From assembly GCF_039525805.1 (NCBI RefSeq), contig NZ_BAAAHZ010000019.1: a DNA stretch of 64,000 nt, one strand, 5' to 3'. The position numbers and the translations under genes are program-made. The notes below the pieces were generated by a model that did no database searches, was not told the origin of the DNA, and saw nothing but the letters and a program-made list of their open reading frames with translations. The DNA is from Dietzia natronolimnaea. GTDB taxonomy: Bacteria; Actinomycetota; Actinomycetes; Mycobacteriales; Mycobacteriaceae. Positions within the stretch are counted from its first letter, which is position 1; every line of letters starts with the position of its first letter. Below are positions 43,000 through 50,939 of the stretch, in pieces.

Positions 43000-44673
43000 T
43001 CACAGCTTCTCCAGCACGTTGCGTCCGCCGATCAGCATCGCCACCGCGACGCCCGCACCCGTGACCGCGGACATGAGGATCGCCATGGCCGCGACGAGGG
43101 TGTAGGAACCGTTGCTCCAGTGGTCGTAGAGCAGGGTGCCCATCACCTGGGTGGTCGCGGAGCGGACCATGAGCGAGGCCGCGAACTCGTGGGTCAGGAG
43201 GATGAACATCAGCGCGATCGAGCTGAGGATCGTCGGCCGGAGCATCGGCAGGGTGATCCTCGCCATCGTCGCCACCGGGCCGGCTCCCGACACCGCCGAG
43301 GCCTCCTCGTACTTGTCGCCCATCGAGATAAGCGCGGTCAGCTGCATACGGGTGGCGAACGGGATCATGAGCACCACGTAGACGAGGATGATGACGGCCT
43401 TGGTCCCGTAGAGGATCAACGGTGGTTCGGTGTAGGTGAGCAGGAAGCCGACGCCGAAGATGACGGCGGGGATGCCCATCGGCAACGCCGTGATGAGGTC
43501 GGCGACCGTGCGCAGGATGCGCAGGTCCTGTCTCCGCACCATGAGGTTCGCGACCCCGAAGCCGATGGGGACACAGATCAGCACGGCGACTATCGACGTC
43601 ACGACACTCGTGACGACCGAGTCGACGATGCCCGGGGTGGTGACCAGAGCCCTGTAGTTGCTCAGAGTGAACAGGTCCCAGGACAGTGATCCCGACCAGA
43701 ACGGGGTCAGGGACACGATGATCACACCCGCGAGCGGGAGGATGAGGGCGACCAGACCATATAGTGCGACGATCGCTGTGGCCCAGTGCGAGGACCCTCC
43801 GACCGGGGAGAAGGACTTCCCCCCATGGGTGACGAACCGGGTCTGGTTGCCCAGGAGCGCCCGCTGGCCAAAGACCACGATGATGCCCATGATGACCAGC
43901 GGGGAACCCGCCGCCGCGGCGGCGGCGAAGTTGATGGGCGATTCCGAGGCCCGGAGGTACATCTCGGTGGCCAGCACCTTGACGCCCTCGTTCTGGCCCA
44001 GCAGGAGGGGCGCGGTGAACTGACCGAGGCCCAGCAGCAGTGCCACACCGGCTCCGTAGACCAGCGACGGTCGCAGGAGGGGTAGGACCACCTTGAAGAA
44101 CGTCCCGATAGTCGTGGATCCGGCGATCTGGGCGGCCTCGAGGTGCTCGCCGCTGATGTTCTGCATCCCGGCGCTGACGAAGAGGTACACGAACGAGGTG
44201 AGGCTGAACCCGGTGATGATGATGATCCAGGTGGGGCTGTACACGTTCACCGGCCCCGAGTTCAGATCACTCCACCACGGCAGCATCCGCAACAGGATGT
44301 TGATGTAACCCGGCCCCGGGGAGAGCAGGAAGGCGAACCCCACGACGTTGGCGACCGACGGGATGACGATCGGCAGGATCGGGACCAGACGCAGGAAGCC
44401 CATGCGGCGCGGCAACCGGGTAGTGGCAAAAGCGAGGACGGTGCCGCACACCATCGCGATCACCAGCGAGAAGAACGCGAGTGCCGCGGTGGTCTGCAAG
44501 GTGCTGACGATGTCGGCCCTGCCGTACTGCGATCGGTAGCCGGCCGCACCGTTCTCGAACGCCAGTGACTGGAGCTTGAAGAGCGGCCAGACCACCAGGT
44601 ACGCGAGCACCAGGATCAATGCCGCGTACATCACTCGGTGTCGCCATATCGATAGCGGACCAGAACTTTTCAT
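43000..44673 (-). CDS. ABC transporter permease, two-domain (FbpB-like)
   Basis: A 557-residue membrane protein with two homologous halves of about six helices each. Each half has a cytoplasmic EAA loop: LEAAQIAGSTTIGTFFKVVL near 177 and EEASAVSGAGPVATMARITL near 455, which contact the ATPase. Fused permeases of this kind are typical of FbpB- and AfuB-type importers. A stable hairpin lies between the upstream binding-protein gene and this start. An 82-base gap precedes the ATPase gene. Confidence 0.93.
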   Translation of the reverse strand: MKSSGPLSIWRHRVMYAALILVLAYLVVWPLFKLQSLAFENGAAGYRSQYGRADIVSTLQTTAALAFFSLVIAMVCGTVLAFATTRLPRRMGFLRLVPILPIVIPSVANVVGFAFLLSPGPGYINILLRMLPWWSDLNSGPVNVYSPTWIIIITGFSLTSFVYLFVSAGMQNISGEHLEAAQIAGSTTIGTFFKVVLPLLRPSLVYGAGVALLLGLGQFTAPLLLGQNEGVKVLATEMYLRASESPINFAAAAAAGSPLVIMGIIVVFGQRALLGNQTRFVTHGGKSFSPVGGSSHWATAIVALYGLVALILPLAGVIIVSLTPFWSGSLSWDLFTLSNYRALVTTPGIVDSVVTSVVTSIVAVLICVPIGFGVANLMVRRQDLRILRTVADLITALPMGIPAVIFGVGFLLTYTEPPLILYGTKAVIILVYVVLMIPFATRMQLTALISMGDKYEEASAVSGAGPVATMARITLPMLRPTILSSIALMFILLTHEFAASLMVRSATTQVMGTLLYDHWSNGSYTLVAAMAILMSAVTGAGVAVAMLIGGRNVLEKL

Positions 44674-44729
44674 GTCGATCGGACCTCAGCTCGGAGTAGT
44701 ACGTTGCGGGATCGGCGGGGTGCGGGCGA

Positions 44730-44766
44730 CCGGCCCGCGGTGAGGGAGAACCTCACTGCGGGCCGG
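44730..44766 (-). terminator. Intercistronic hairpin between binding-protein and permease genes
   Basis: A 16-bp stem (44730-44745 with 44751-44766, one G-U pair) closes a 5-base loop just after the binding-protein stop codon. Such hairpins stabilise the upstream message or cut read-through, giving more binding protein than permease. Confidence 0.75.
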
Positions 44767-44773
44767 CTGGTGC

Positions 44774-45826
44774 TCAGCCCAGGAACAGCTGTTCCCACTG
44801 GGCCTGGTACGCCTCGACCGACTCGGGATCGAGGGTGTCCGGGTCGCCCAGTTCGACGTCCTGCGCGGTGACTGTCGAGCCCGGAACCCCGGTGCCCGGG
44901 ACGTCCGGGAGGACGGAGAGGTAGTCGGCGGAGATGGCCTCCTGGCCCTCGGGCGTGATCAGGAAGTCGGCCAGGAGCTGCGCCGCGTTCGGGTTGGGCG
45001 CCGAGGCGAGGACGTGCGAGTACCAGGGCACGCCCCACGGGTTCTCGGGCAGCGCGAAGTCGACCGGAGCACCCTTCTCTTTCTCGGTGAGGACGTTGCT
45101 CGCAGCCATCGGCGCCACCCACACCTCACCGGAGGCCAGAGCCTGGGTGATCGCGACCGCACTCGAGTAGATGCGCGGGTTGGTCTCGGCCAGCCGCTCG
45201 AGGTAGTTCTCGCCGTAGTCCACGTCGATCTTGCGGTACATGTCGACGTAGGTCGGGATGCCGTTCGGGTTCTGGATGCCGACCTTGCCGTCGAACCGGG
45301 GGGCGAGGGCGTCGTCGGGCGTCTCCAACCCCTCGGGGACCTCCGCCGTGTTCCATCCGAGGCCGAACACCGTCGCGCTGGTGAGGAAGAACTTGTCCTC
45401 GAGCACGCTCTCCTCGGGGTCGTAGTCGGGGTTCTCGAGCGAGGGGGCCACGACCTCGGCCGAGTAGTCGGTGTCGAAGCTCCGGTTGATCCACCCCGCG
45501 TCAGTGGTCATGTGGACGTCCGCGACGCCGGACCCGGTGCTGTTCTCCACCTCGATCTTCGGCAGGATGTCCGCGTCCGTCCCCCGGACGTAGGTGAGGG
45601 TGATGCCGGGGTACTCCGCCTCGAACGCCCGCTTGAGCGCCTCGAGGTTGTCCGGGGAGTGCGTGGAGTAGATCGTCACGCTCCCCTCCTCCTGGGCGGC
45701 CGTGACGATCTCGTCCCACGATCCCGCGAGCTCGGAGCCCGATCCGGAGTCCGAACCGCACCCTGACAGGATCAGCGCGAGCGCTGCCCCGCTGGCGACG
45801 GTGGCCTTGATTCTGGAAAAGCGCAT
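44774..45826 (-). CDS. Extracellular solute-binding lipoprotein 1 (FbpA-like fold)
   Basis: A 350-residue lipoprotein with signal peptide and lipobox LSGC (Cys23). The mature protein has the FbpA/AfuA-type periplasmic-binding fold: VTIYSTHSPDNLEALKRAFE near 50, ADVHMTTDAGWI near 103 and a DFLITPEGQEAI segment near 292. In ferric-binding FbpA a Tyr-Tyr pair sits in the GEVDAAL...YY segment. Here that region reads GEVWVAPMAASNVL (~233-246) with no tyrosine, so iron is an unlikely ligand. AAGGGAAG precedes the ATG. Confidence 0.9.
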   Translation of the reverse strand: MRFSRIKATVASGAALALILSGCGSDSGSGSELAGSWDEIVTAAQEEGSVTIYSTHSPDNLEALKRAFEAEYPGITLTYVRGTDADILPKIEVENSTGSGVADVHMTTDAGWINRSFDTDYSAEVVAPSLENPDYDPEESVLEDKFFLTSATVFGLGWNTAEVPEGLETPDDALAPRFDGKVGIQNPNGIPTYVDMYRKIDVDYGENYLERLAETNPRIYSSAVAITQALASGEVWVAPMAASNVLTEKEKGAPVDFALPENPWGVPWYSHVLASAPNPNAAQLLADFLITPEGQEAISADYLSVLPDVPGTGVPGSTVTAQDVELGDPDTLDPESVEAYQAQWEQLFLG

Positions 45827-45867
45827 CGCTTCCCTTCCTTCCGCGGCTGCTCCCTCGAGAGCCGAAT

Positions 45868-45885
45868 TGAACTAACTTCAGGTTG
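45868..45885. promoter_or_regulatory. Block D operator, site 5
   Basis: TGAACTAACTTCAGGTTG matches 13 of 18 positions of the block D palindrome (left arm perfect). It is 41 bases upstream of binding-protein gene 1. Confidence 0.5.
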
Positions 45886-45960
45886 AGACTATGACTCAGG
45901 TCACCCGAAAGCAAGAGCTGAGATCTGTTAACTTCTCTCCATCCACTTCCGGGTGCACGT

Positions 45961-47016
45961 TCAGCCGAGGAACCTCTGCTCCCAGGCGGCGACGTACTCC
46001 TCCACGGCGGTCGCGTCGAGGCTTTCCGGGTCGGCGAGATCGATGTCCTGGGCGACTACCTCCGAACCCTCCACACCCGTCCCCGCGATCCCCGGGAGCG
46101 CCGCGATGTAGTTCTTCGAGAGCGCGGCCTGCCCCTCCGGAGTGAGCATGAAGTCCGCGAGCACCTGACCCGCGTTCGGGTTGGGTGCGGCCGAGAGGAT
46201 GTGCGAGTAGAACGGGATGCCGATGGGGTTGGCGGGCAGCGCGAAGTCGACGGGCGCGCCCTTGTCCCGCTCCGCCAGGACGTCCATGGACGCCCCGGGC
46301 GCAGCCCAGATCTCGCCCGACGCGAGCGCCTGGGTGATCGCGGGCGCACTGCCGTAGATGCGGGGATTGACGCCGGCGAGCCTGTCGACGAAGCCCTCCC
46401 CGTAGTCGATGTCCATCCTGCGGTAGATGTGGACGACGGCGGGGAAACCGGCGGGATTGACGACGCCGACCTTGCCGTCGAAACGAGGATCCAGGAGCTC
46501 CTCGGGGGATCCGAGCCCGTCCGGGACGTATCCCGTGTTCCACGCCAGGCCGATCGAGGTCGCACTGGTGACGAAGAAGGTGTCGTCGAGCACCCCGTCC
46601 TCCGCCCGGTAGGCCGGGTCGTCGATCGCGGGAGCGACGACCACGGACGACAACCCACCGCTATCGAGACTCCGGTGGATCCACCCGGCATCGGTGGTCA
46701 TGTGGACATCGGCCACGCCGTTGCCCGTCTGGTTCTCCACCTCGACCCTGGGAATGAGGTCGGAGTCCGTCCCGCGGACGTAGTTCAACGAGATCCCGGG
46801 GTACTCCGTCTCGAAGGCGGACTTCAGTGCCTCCAGGTTGGCCGGGGCGTGGTTGGAGTAGATCGTCACGCTCCCCTCGTCCGTGGCGGCCGCGACGATC
46901 TCCTCCCACGAACCGGCGAGCTCCGTGCCCTGGCCGCCGCTCGAGCCACATCCCGTCACGATGAGCGCGGCGGAGACGAACCCTGCTACCGCGGTGGCGG
47001 TCTTGGTGAACCTCAT
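45961..47016 (-). CDS. Extracellular solute-binding lipoprotein 2 (FbpA-like fold)
   Basis: A 351-residue paralogue of the preceding protein, lipobox VTGC with Cys23. The two align through most of their length, for example at HMTTDAGWI, NPRIYGSAPAITQALASGE and KGAPVDFALP. The ligand-segment region reads GEIWAAPGASMDVL, again without the tyrosine pair. Only one permease/ATPase set exists here, so both proteins probably feed it with different or alternative ligands. The ATG at 47016 is used; conserved sequence begins with the signal peptide. Confidence 0.9.
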   Translation of the reverse strand: MRFTKTATAVAGFVSAALIVTGCGSSGGQGTELAGSWEEIVAAATDEGSVTIYSNHAPANLEALKSAFETEYPGISLNYVRGTDSDLIPRVEVENQTGNGVADVHMTTDAGWIHRSLDSGGLSSVVVAPAIDDPAYRAEDGVLDDTFFVTSATSIGLAWNTGYVPDGLGSPEELLDPRFDGKVGVVNPAGFPAVVHIYRRMDIDYGEGFVDRLAGVNPRIYGSAPAITQALASGEIWAAPGASMDVLAERDKGAPVDFALPANPIGIPFYSHILSAAPNPNAGQVLADFMLTPEGQAALSKNYIAALPGIAGTGVEGSEVVAQDIDLADPESLDATAVEEYVAAWEQRFLG

Positions 47017-47040
47017 GAATGGCCCCTCTCGGGCGTGTCG

Positions 47041-47060
47041 GAGTTCATCGCTGTGAACTC
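47041..47060. promoter_or_regulatory. Inverted repeat before binding-protein gene 2
   Basis: GAGTTC-N8-GAACTC is a perfect 6-bp inverted repeat 24 bases upstream of the second binding-protein start. The half sites match the block D palindrome arms (GAACT), but the spacing is wider, so membership is uncertain. Confidence 0.4.
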
Positions 47061-47091
47061 GCTTCATCGAATGCTGCCCGGCGCCCGGTCG

Positions 47092-47883
47092 TCAGACCGT
47101 GAAGCGTCCGCCGTTGCTCAACAACACCGCGCCGACGACGTTCGAGGCCTGATCGGAGGCCAGGTAGCAGATGCTCTCGGAGAGCTGCTCCGCCGTGGCG
47201 TAGCCGAACGCGCTGCCGTCGTTCATGCGCTTGCGGACCGACTCCGGCGTGCGCGCGGCCATGGCGGTGTCCACCGGGCCCGGGGCCACGGTGTTCACGC
47301 GGATGCCGAAGTGGATGACCTCCTTGGCCACGGACTGGCTCAGCGCGTGGACGGCCGCCTTGGAGGAGGCGTAGTGCGGGTAGCCGACGAGCGTGTCGAA
47401 CGCTGCGGAGGAGCCGATCGTGACGATCGCTCCCCCGCCGATCGGACGCATCGTGCGGACGGCCTCGCGGAGGATGTGGAAGGTACCGTCGAGGTTGACG
47501 GCGTGGATCCGCCGCCACGTCGGGTCCTCGAGCCGGGACAGCACGTCGACCGGCTCGCCCTTCTCCGCCGCCTCGTAGATGTGACCCTTGGCCACCGGGT
47601 CGTCGATACCGGCCGCGTGGACCACCACGTCGACCCGCCCGTCCTCGCTCGCGACGGTCTCGAACAGGGCGCGCACCGCGTCCGGGTCGGCCACGTCGAC
47701 GCCGTGCGCGACACCTCCGATCCCGTCCGCGACCGTCCGCGCCGCCTCCTCCGCGAGGTCGACCACGTGGACCCGGGCCCCCTCGGCCGCCAACTGCCTG
47801 GCGGCGGCCGCGCCGATCCCCGAGGCCGCCCCGGTGACCAGCGCGACCCTCCCCTCGAATCGCCTCTGCTGTGCTGTGGTCAT
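47092..47883 (-). CDS. SDR family oxidoreductase with altered NNAG motif
   Basis: A 263-residue SDR. TGAASGIG (~18-25) binds cofactor and VVDLAEE suggests NAD+. The NNAG motif is HAAG (~89-92), followed by an insertion (AKGHIYEAAEKGEPVDVLSRLED, written here in part as AKGHIYEAAEKGEPV) before the next helix. Ser in TIGSSAAFD and YASSK near 168 are intact, so it should be active. It is the fourth gene of the FAD-OYE-ADH-SDR operon. Substrate unknown. Confidence 0.87.
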   Translation of the reverse strand: MTTAQQRRFEGRVALVTGAASGIGAAAARQLAAEGARVHVVDLAEEAARTVADGIGGVAHGVDVADPDAVRALFETVASEDGRVDVVVHAAGIDDPVAKGHIYEAAEKGEPVDVLSRLEDPTWRRIHAVNLDGTFHILREAVRTMRPIGGGAIVTIGSSAAFDTLVGYPHYASSKAAVHALSQSVAKEVIHFGIRVNTVAPGPVDTAMAARTPESVRKRMNDGSAFGYATAEQLSESICYLASDQASNVVGAVLLSNGGRFTV

Positions 47884-47939
47884 GGTGTCCGTCCTATTCC
47901 TGGTTATCGGGTCTGTGGAGCCGGTCGCGGGGCCGGGGG

Positions 47940-48908
47940 TCACATGCTCACGACGAGGCGACCGGTGACCCTGCCCTCGCGCAGTCGGTCGATGCCCTCG
48001 GCCACCTGCTCGAAGGTCAGGTGCTCGACGACCGGGGTGATGTCCCCGGCGCGCAGATAGCGGTAGACGGCCTCGATGTCGGCCTTCGTGCCCCCGGAGG
48101 AGCCCCGGATGACGGCCTTCTGGTGGATGACGTCCGCGGTGACGAGCTCCGACGTGTGCGCGCCCATACCGATCATCACCACGGTCCCGCCCACGCGGAT
48201 CGCCCGGACGGCCGCCTGTGCGGTGGCGGAGAAGCCGGCGAAGTCGATCACGGCGTCCAGACCGGCCCCGGCCAGCTCCCCGGCGTCGGCGACCACCCTC
48301 GTGGCACCCAGCTCCGCGCCCAGCCGGCGAGCGTCGGGACTCGGATCGGCCGCGTGGACCTCCGCGCCCAGGAGCACCGCGATCCGCGCCCCGATCTGCC
48401 CCAGCCCTCCGAGCCCGATGATCCCGACCCGGTCTCCCGCCGTCACGCCCGCCACCGCGGCGACGCCGTGGTGGGAGGTCATCCCCGCGTCGGTGCCCAG
48501 CGCGCCGAGCTCGTAGGGCAGGCCGTCCGGCAGCGGGACCAGGTCGTAGGCGGGCGCCACGTGGAACGCGGCGTACCCGCCGTCCCGGCCGTATCCGGGC
48601 ACCGTCGCCCCGAGTGGGTGCACACCACAGCGGTCCCCCACCGAAACGCCGGTGACCCCGGGCCCCAGTGCCACGACCTCCCCGGCGATCTCGTGCCCGA
48701 GCGTGATGGGACACCGATGGATGTTCTCGGCCCACGAGGGCTCGTCGAGCTCCCCGACGTCGGAATGGCACATCCCGGCCGCCCGCACCCGCAGGAGCAC
48801 CTCGCCCTCCCCCGGGTCGGGAACCGGGACGGTCGCCAGTGCCAACGGGTTGCCCGTTCCCGTCCACTGCCAGGCCCGCATCTCTGCGCGTGTAGAGCTG
48901 TTCTCCAT
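47940..48908 (-). CDS. Alcohol dehydrogenase lacking the structural zinc lobe
   Basis: About 322 residues from the third of three consecutive ATGs (48908), which is best spaced from GAGG. Catalytic-zinc features are present: AAGMCHSDV, GHEIAGE and TDAGMTSHHGV. The lobe that normally has four Cys is deleted: the sequence goes from GDRCGVHPLGA directly to GYGRDGGYAAF with a single Cys. Cofactor motif GLGGLGQIG is near 170. It probably folds like cysteine-poor MDRs or quinone-reductase relatives. It follows the OYE gene by 37 bases. Confidence 0.88.
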   Translation of the reverse strand: MENSSTRAEMRAWQWTGTGNPLALATVPVPDPGEGEVLLRVRAAGMCHSDVGELDEPSWAENIHRCPITLGHEIAGEVVALGPGVTGVSVGDRCGVHPLGATVPGYGRDGGYAAFHVAPAYDLVPLPDGLPYELGALGTDAGMTSHHGVAAVAGVTAGDRVGIIGLGGLGQIGARIAVLLGAEVHAADPSPDARRLGAELGATRVVADAGELAGAGLDAVIDFAGFSATAQAAVRAIRVGGTVVMIGMGAHTSELVTADVIHQKAVIRGSSGGTKADIEAVYRYLRAGDITPVVEHLTFEQVAEGIDRLREGRVTGRLVVSM

Positions 48909-48945
48909 CATCATCCTCGTCCCGTGTCGGTCGACCGCACCGCGG

Positions 48946-50889
48946 TCAGATCTCGGCGCCTACCCGGTAGCCCTCCGCGATCGCGTGGCTGATCCGACGC
49001 GGCGTCAGGCAGTCCCCGATCACGCTCACGTCGCCGCGCCGGCCTAGCGCGCGGGCGAGCCCGTCGACCGCGGCGCGGGGCCGGTGCCACACCACGAGGT
49101 CCGCGTCGAGCGCGGTCTCCTCGCCGCCGAACACGGGCACGAGACGGCCCACCTCGTCGTCGTCGGACAGCGGCAACTCCAGCCCCGTGGCCACGTGGAA
49201 CCGCGCCCCCGCCGAACCCAACCGGCCGAGAAGCGGCCCCACGCTCTCGGCGGGGACCCGCGAGGCCAACGCGGTGAGGGGGGTCACCACCCGGGTGTCC
49301 CAGCCGCGCGCCACGAGAGCCTCCGCCGCGCTGTACGCCGGCCAGAACCCGTCACTCTCGTCGTAGACGACAGCGCGGCCCGCCGTACCGGGGATCAGCC
49401 CGGCGAGGACGTCATCGACCGTCACGACGGTGGGCCCGTACCCGCCGGCAGGTACCGGGTCGGGGCGGGAACCGGTGGCGACGACGACGTGGTCGGCCGC
49501 ATCGACGAGGTCGGCCAGGTCGTCCCGCCCGATCTCCGCGCCGAGGTTGACGTCCACCCTGAGTCTGCGCATCTCCCCGGAGAGGTAGTCGATCACGTCG
49601 ATGAGGGTGGCCCGGTGCGGGGAGCGCGCGGCCACCCTGACGGATCCGCCCAGCTCGGCGGCGGACTCGAACAGGGTCACGCGGTGCCCGCGGCCGGCCG
49701 CGACGCGGGCGGCCTCCAGCCCGGCCGGGCCGCCGCCGATCACGTAAACGTCCTTGGTGGTGGCGGCGGGGACCCCGACGCCCGGGTGCCGCCCCCGCCC
49801 GATCTCGGCGTTGACCGCACAGTGCAGGTGCGGGTCGAAGGCACGGCAGTCCTGGTTGATCCCCAGGCAGCCGCGGACCTCGTCCAGCCGCCCCTCCGCG
49901 GACTTGTTGGGCAGCTCCGGGTCCGCCAGCAGCGCCCGGGCCATTCCCACCAGGTCGGCCTTGCCGCTCTTGACGATGTGGTCCGCGGTGGCGGCGTCGC
50001 GGATGCGCTGGCCCACGAGCACCGGCAGGCCGGTCGCCGCGCGGACGCGGGCCGCCGAGTCCACGGCGACGGCGTCCGGGTGAGTGGCGTCCTTGACGTA
50101 TGTGCCGCGGGTGCCGTGGGTGATGCTGAAGTAGTCGACCGCGCCGGAGGCCGCCAGGTGCCGCGCGATGCGCACGCAGTCCTCGATCCCCATCCCCCCG
50201 GGGATCTCCTCCTCGCCGCTGAGCCGCACGCCCAGCACCATGCCGGCGGGCATCGCAGTCCGCATCGCGGCGACGACCTCGTCGACGAAGCGCATCCGAC
50301 CGGCGAAGTCCCCGCCGTAGGCGTCGGACCGGCGGTTGGTGAGCGCGGACATGAACTGGGCCGGCAGATAGCCGTGCGCGGCGTGGATCTCGGCGCCGTC
50401 GTATCCGGCCCGCGCGAGGTTGGCGGCGGAGACGCCCCACCCGTCGACGATGTCCGCGATCTCCTCGACCGACAACTCGTGCGGCGGATAGGCGTCGCGG
50501 GGCGTCTTGAGGGCCGACGGCGCGGAGGGCGGCGAGTCCGACTCGCCCCCGATGAACTCGCGACCGAGGTGGACGAGCTGGCCGATGATCTTGGCCCCGT
50601 GGCGGTGGACCGCTGCCGCCTTCTCCGTCAGGGCGGGAGCCACCTCGTCGACGTACGCCTCCACGAGCTTGCGCGAACGCAGCGTGGTGGTGGGGTGGAC
50701 GACCGTCGCGCCGCCGATGATCAACCCGACCCCGCCGGCGGCCAGACGCTCGAAGTGTTCCTGGTCCCCGTGGGTGGGGATCCCGTCGGTCGCCATGCTG
50801 GTGCCGGCGGGCAGCGCCACCAGGCGGTTCCGGAGGGTGAGCGCGCCGAGCGGGAACGGCGAGAAGGCGTGGGGGAAATCGGCGGTCAC
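48946..50889 (-). CDS. Old Yellow Enzyme/2,4-dienoyl-CoA reductase-type oxidoreductase
   Basis: A 647-residue flavoprotein, GTG start at 50889. Residues 1-~340 are the FMN TIM barrel (FPLGALTLRNRLV, IGQLVHLGRE, GYDGAEIHAAHGYLP, SALTNRRSDAYGG). A cluster region and a FAD/NAD(P) domain (IGGGPAGLEAARVAAGRG ~395) follow, as in E. coli FadH and clostridial BaiCD/BaiH. The cluster motif is CLGINQDC: the second of the four expected Cys is Ile344, with Cys341, Cys348 and Cys357 kept. It likely reduces an enone or dienoyl-CoA. A 1013-residue reading of this frame is not real. Confidence 0.92.
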   Translation of the reverse strand: MTADFPHAFSPFPLGALTLRNRLVALPAGTSMATDGIPTHGDQEHFERLAAGGVGLIIGGATVVHPTTTLRSRKLVEAYVDEVAPALTEKAAAVHRHGAKIIGQLVHLGREFIGGESDSPPSAPSALKTPRDAYPPHELSVEEIADIVDGWGVSAANLARAGYDGAEIHAAHGYLPAQFMSALTNRRSDAYGGDFAGRMRFVDEVVAAMRTAMPAGMVLGVRLSGEEEIPGGMGIEDCVRIARHLAASGAVDYFSITHGTRGTYVKDATHPDAVAVDSAARVRAATGLPVLVGQRIRDAATADHIVKSGKADLVGMARALLADPELPNKSAEGRLDEVRGCLGINQDCRAFDPHLHCAVNAEIGRGRHPGVGVPAATTKDVYVIGGGPAGLEAARVAAGRGHRVTLFESAAELGGSVRVAARSPHRATLIDVIDYLSGEMRRLRVDVNLGAEIGRDDLADLVDAADHVVVATGSRPDPVPAGGYGPTVVTVDDVLAGLIPGTAGRAVVYDESDGFWPAYSAAEALVARGWDTRVVTPLTALASRVPAESVGPLLGRLGSAGARFHVATGLELPLSDDDEVGRLVPVFGGEETALDADLVVWHRPRAAVDGLARALGRRGDVSVIGDCLTPRRISHAIAEGYRVGAEI

Positions 50890-50939
50890 TGGAGGTCCTT
50901 CCGGCGGGGGTCGGGCGGGGAATCGGGGACGGGGCGGTC

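Noticed and set aside
41808..47016. Annotation as a ferric iron transporter
   Set aside because: Overall family resemblance supports it, but both binding proteins lack the Tyr-Tyr ligands and the promoters carry the catabolic palindrome, so no substrate was assigned.
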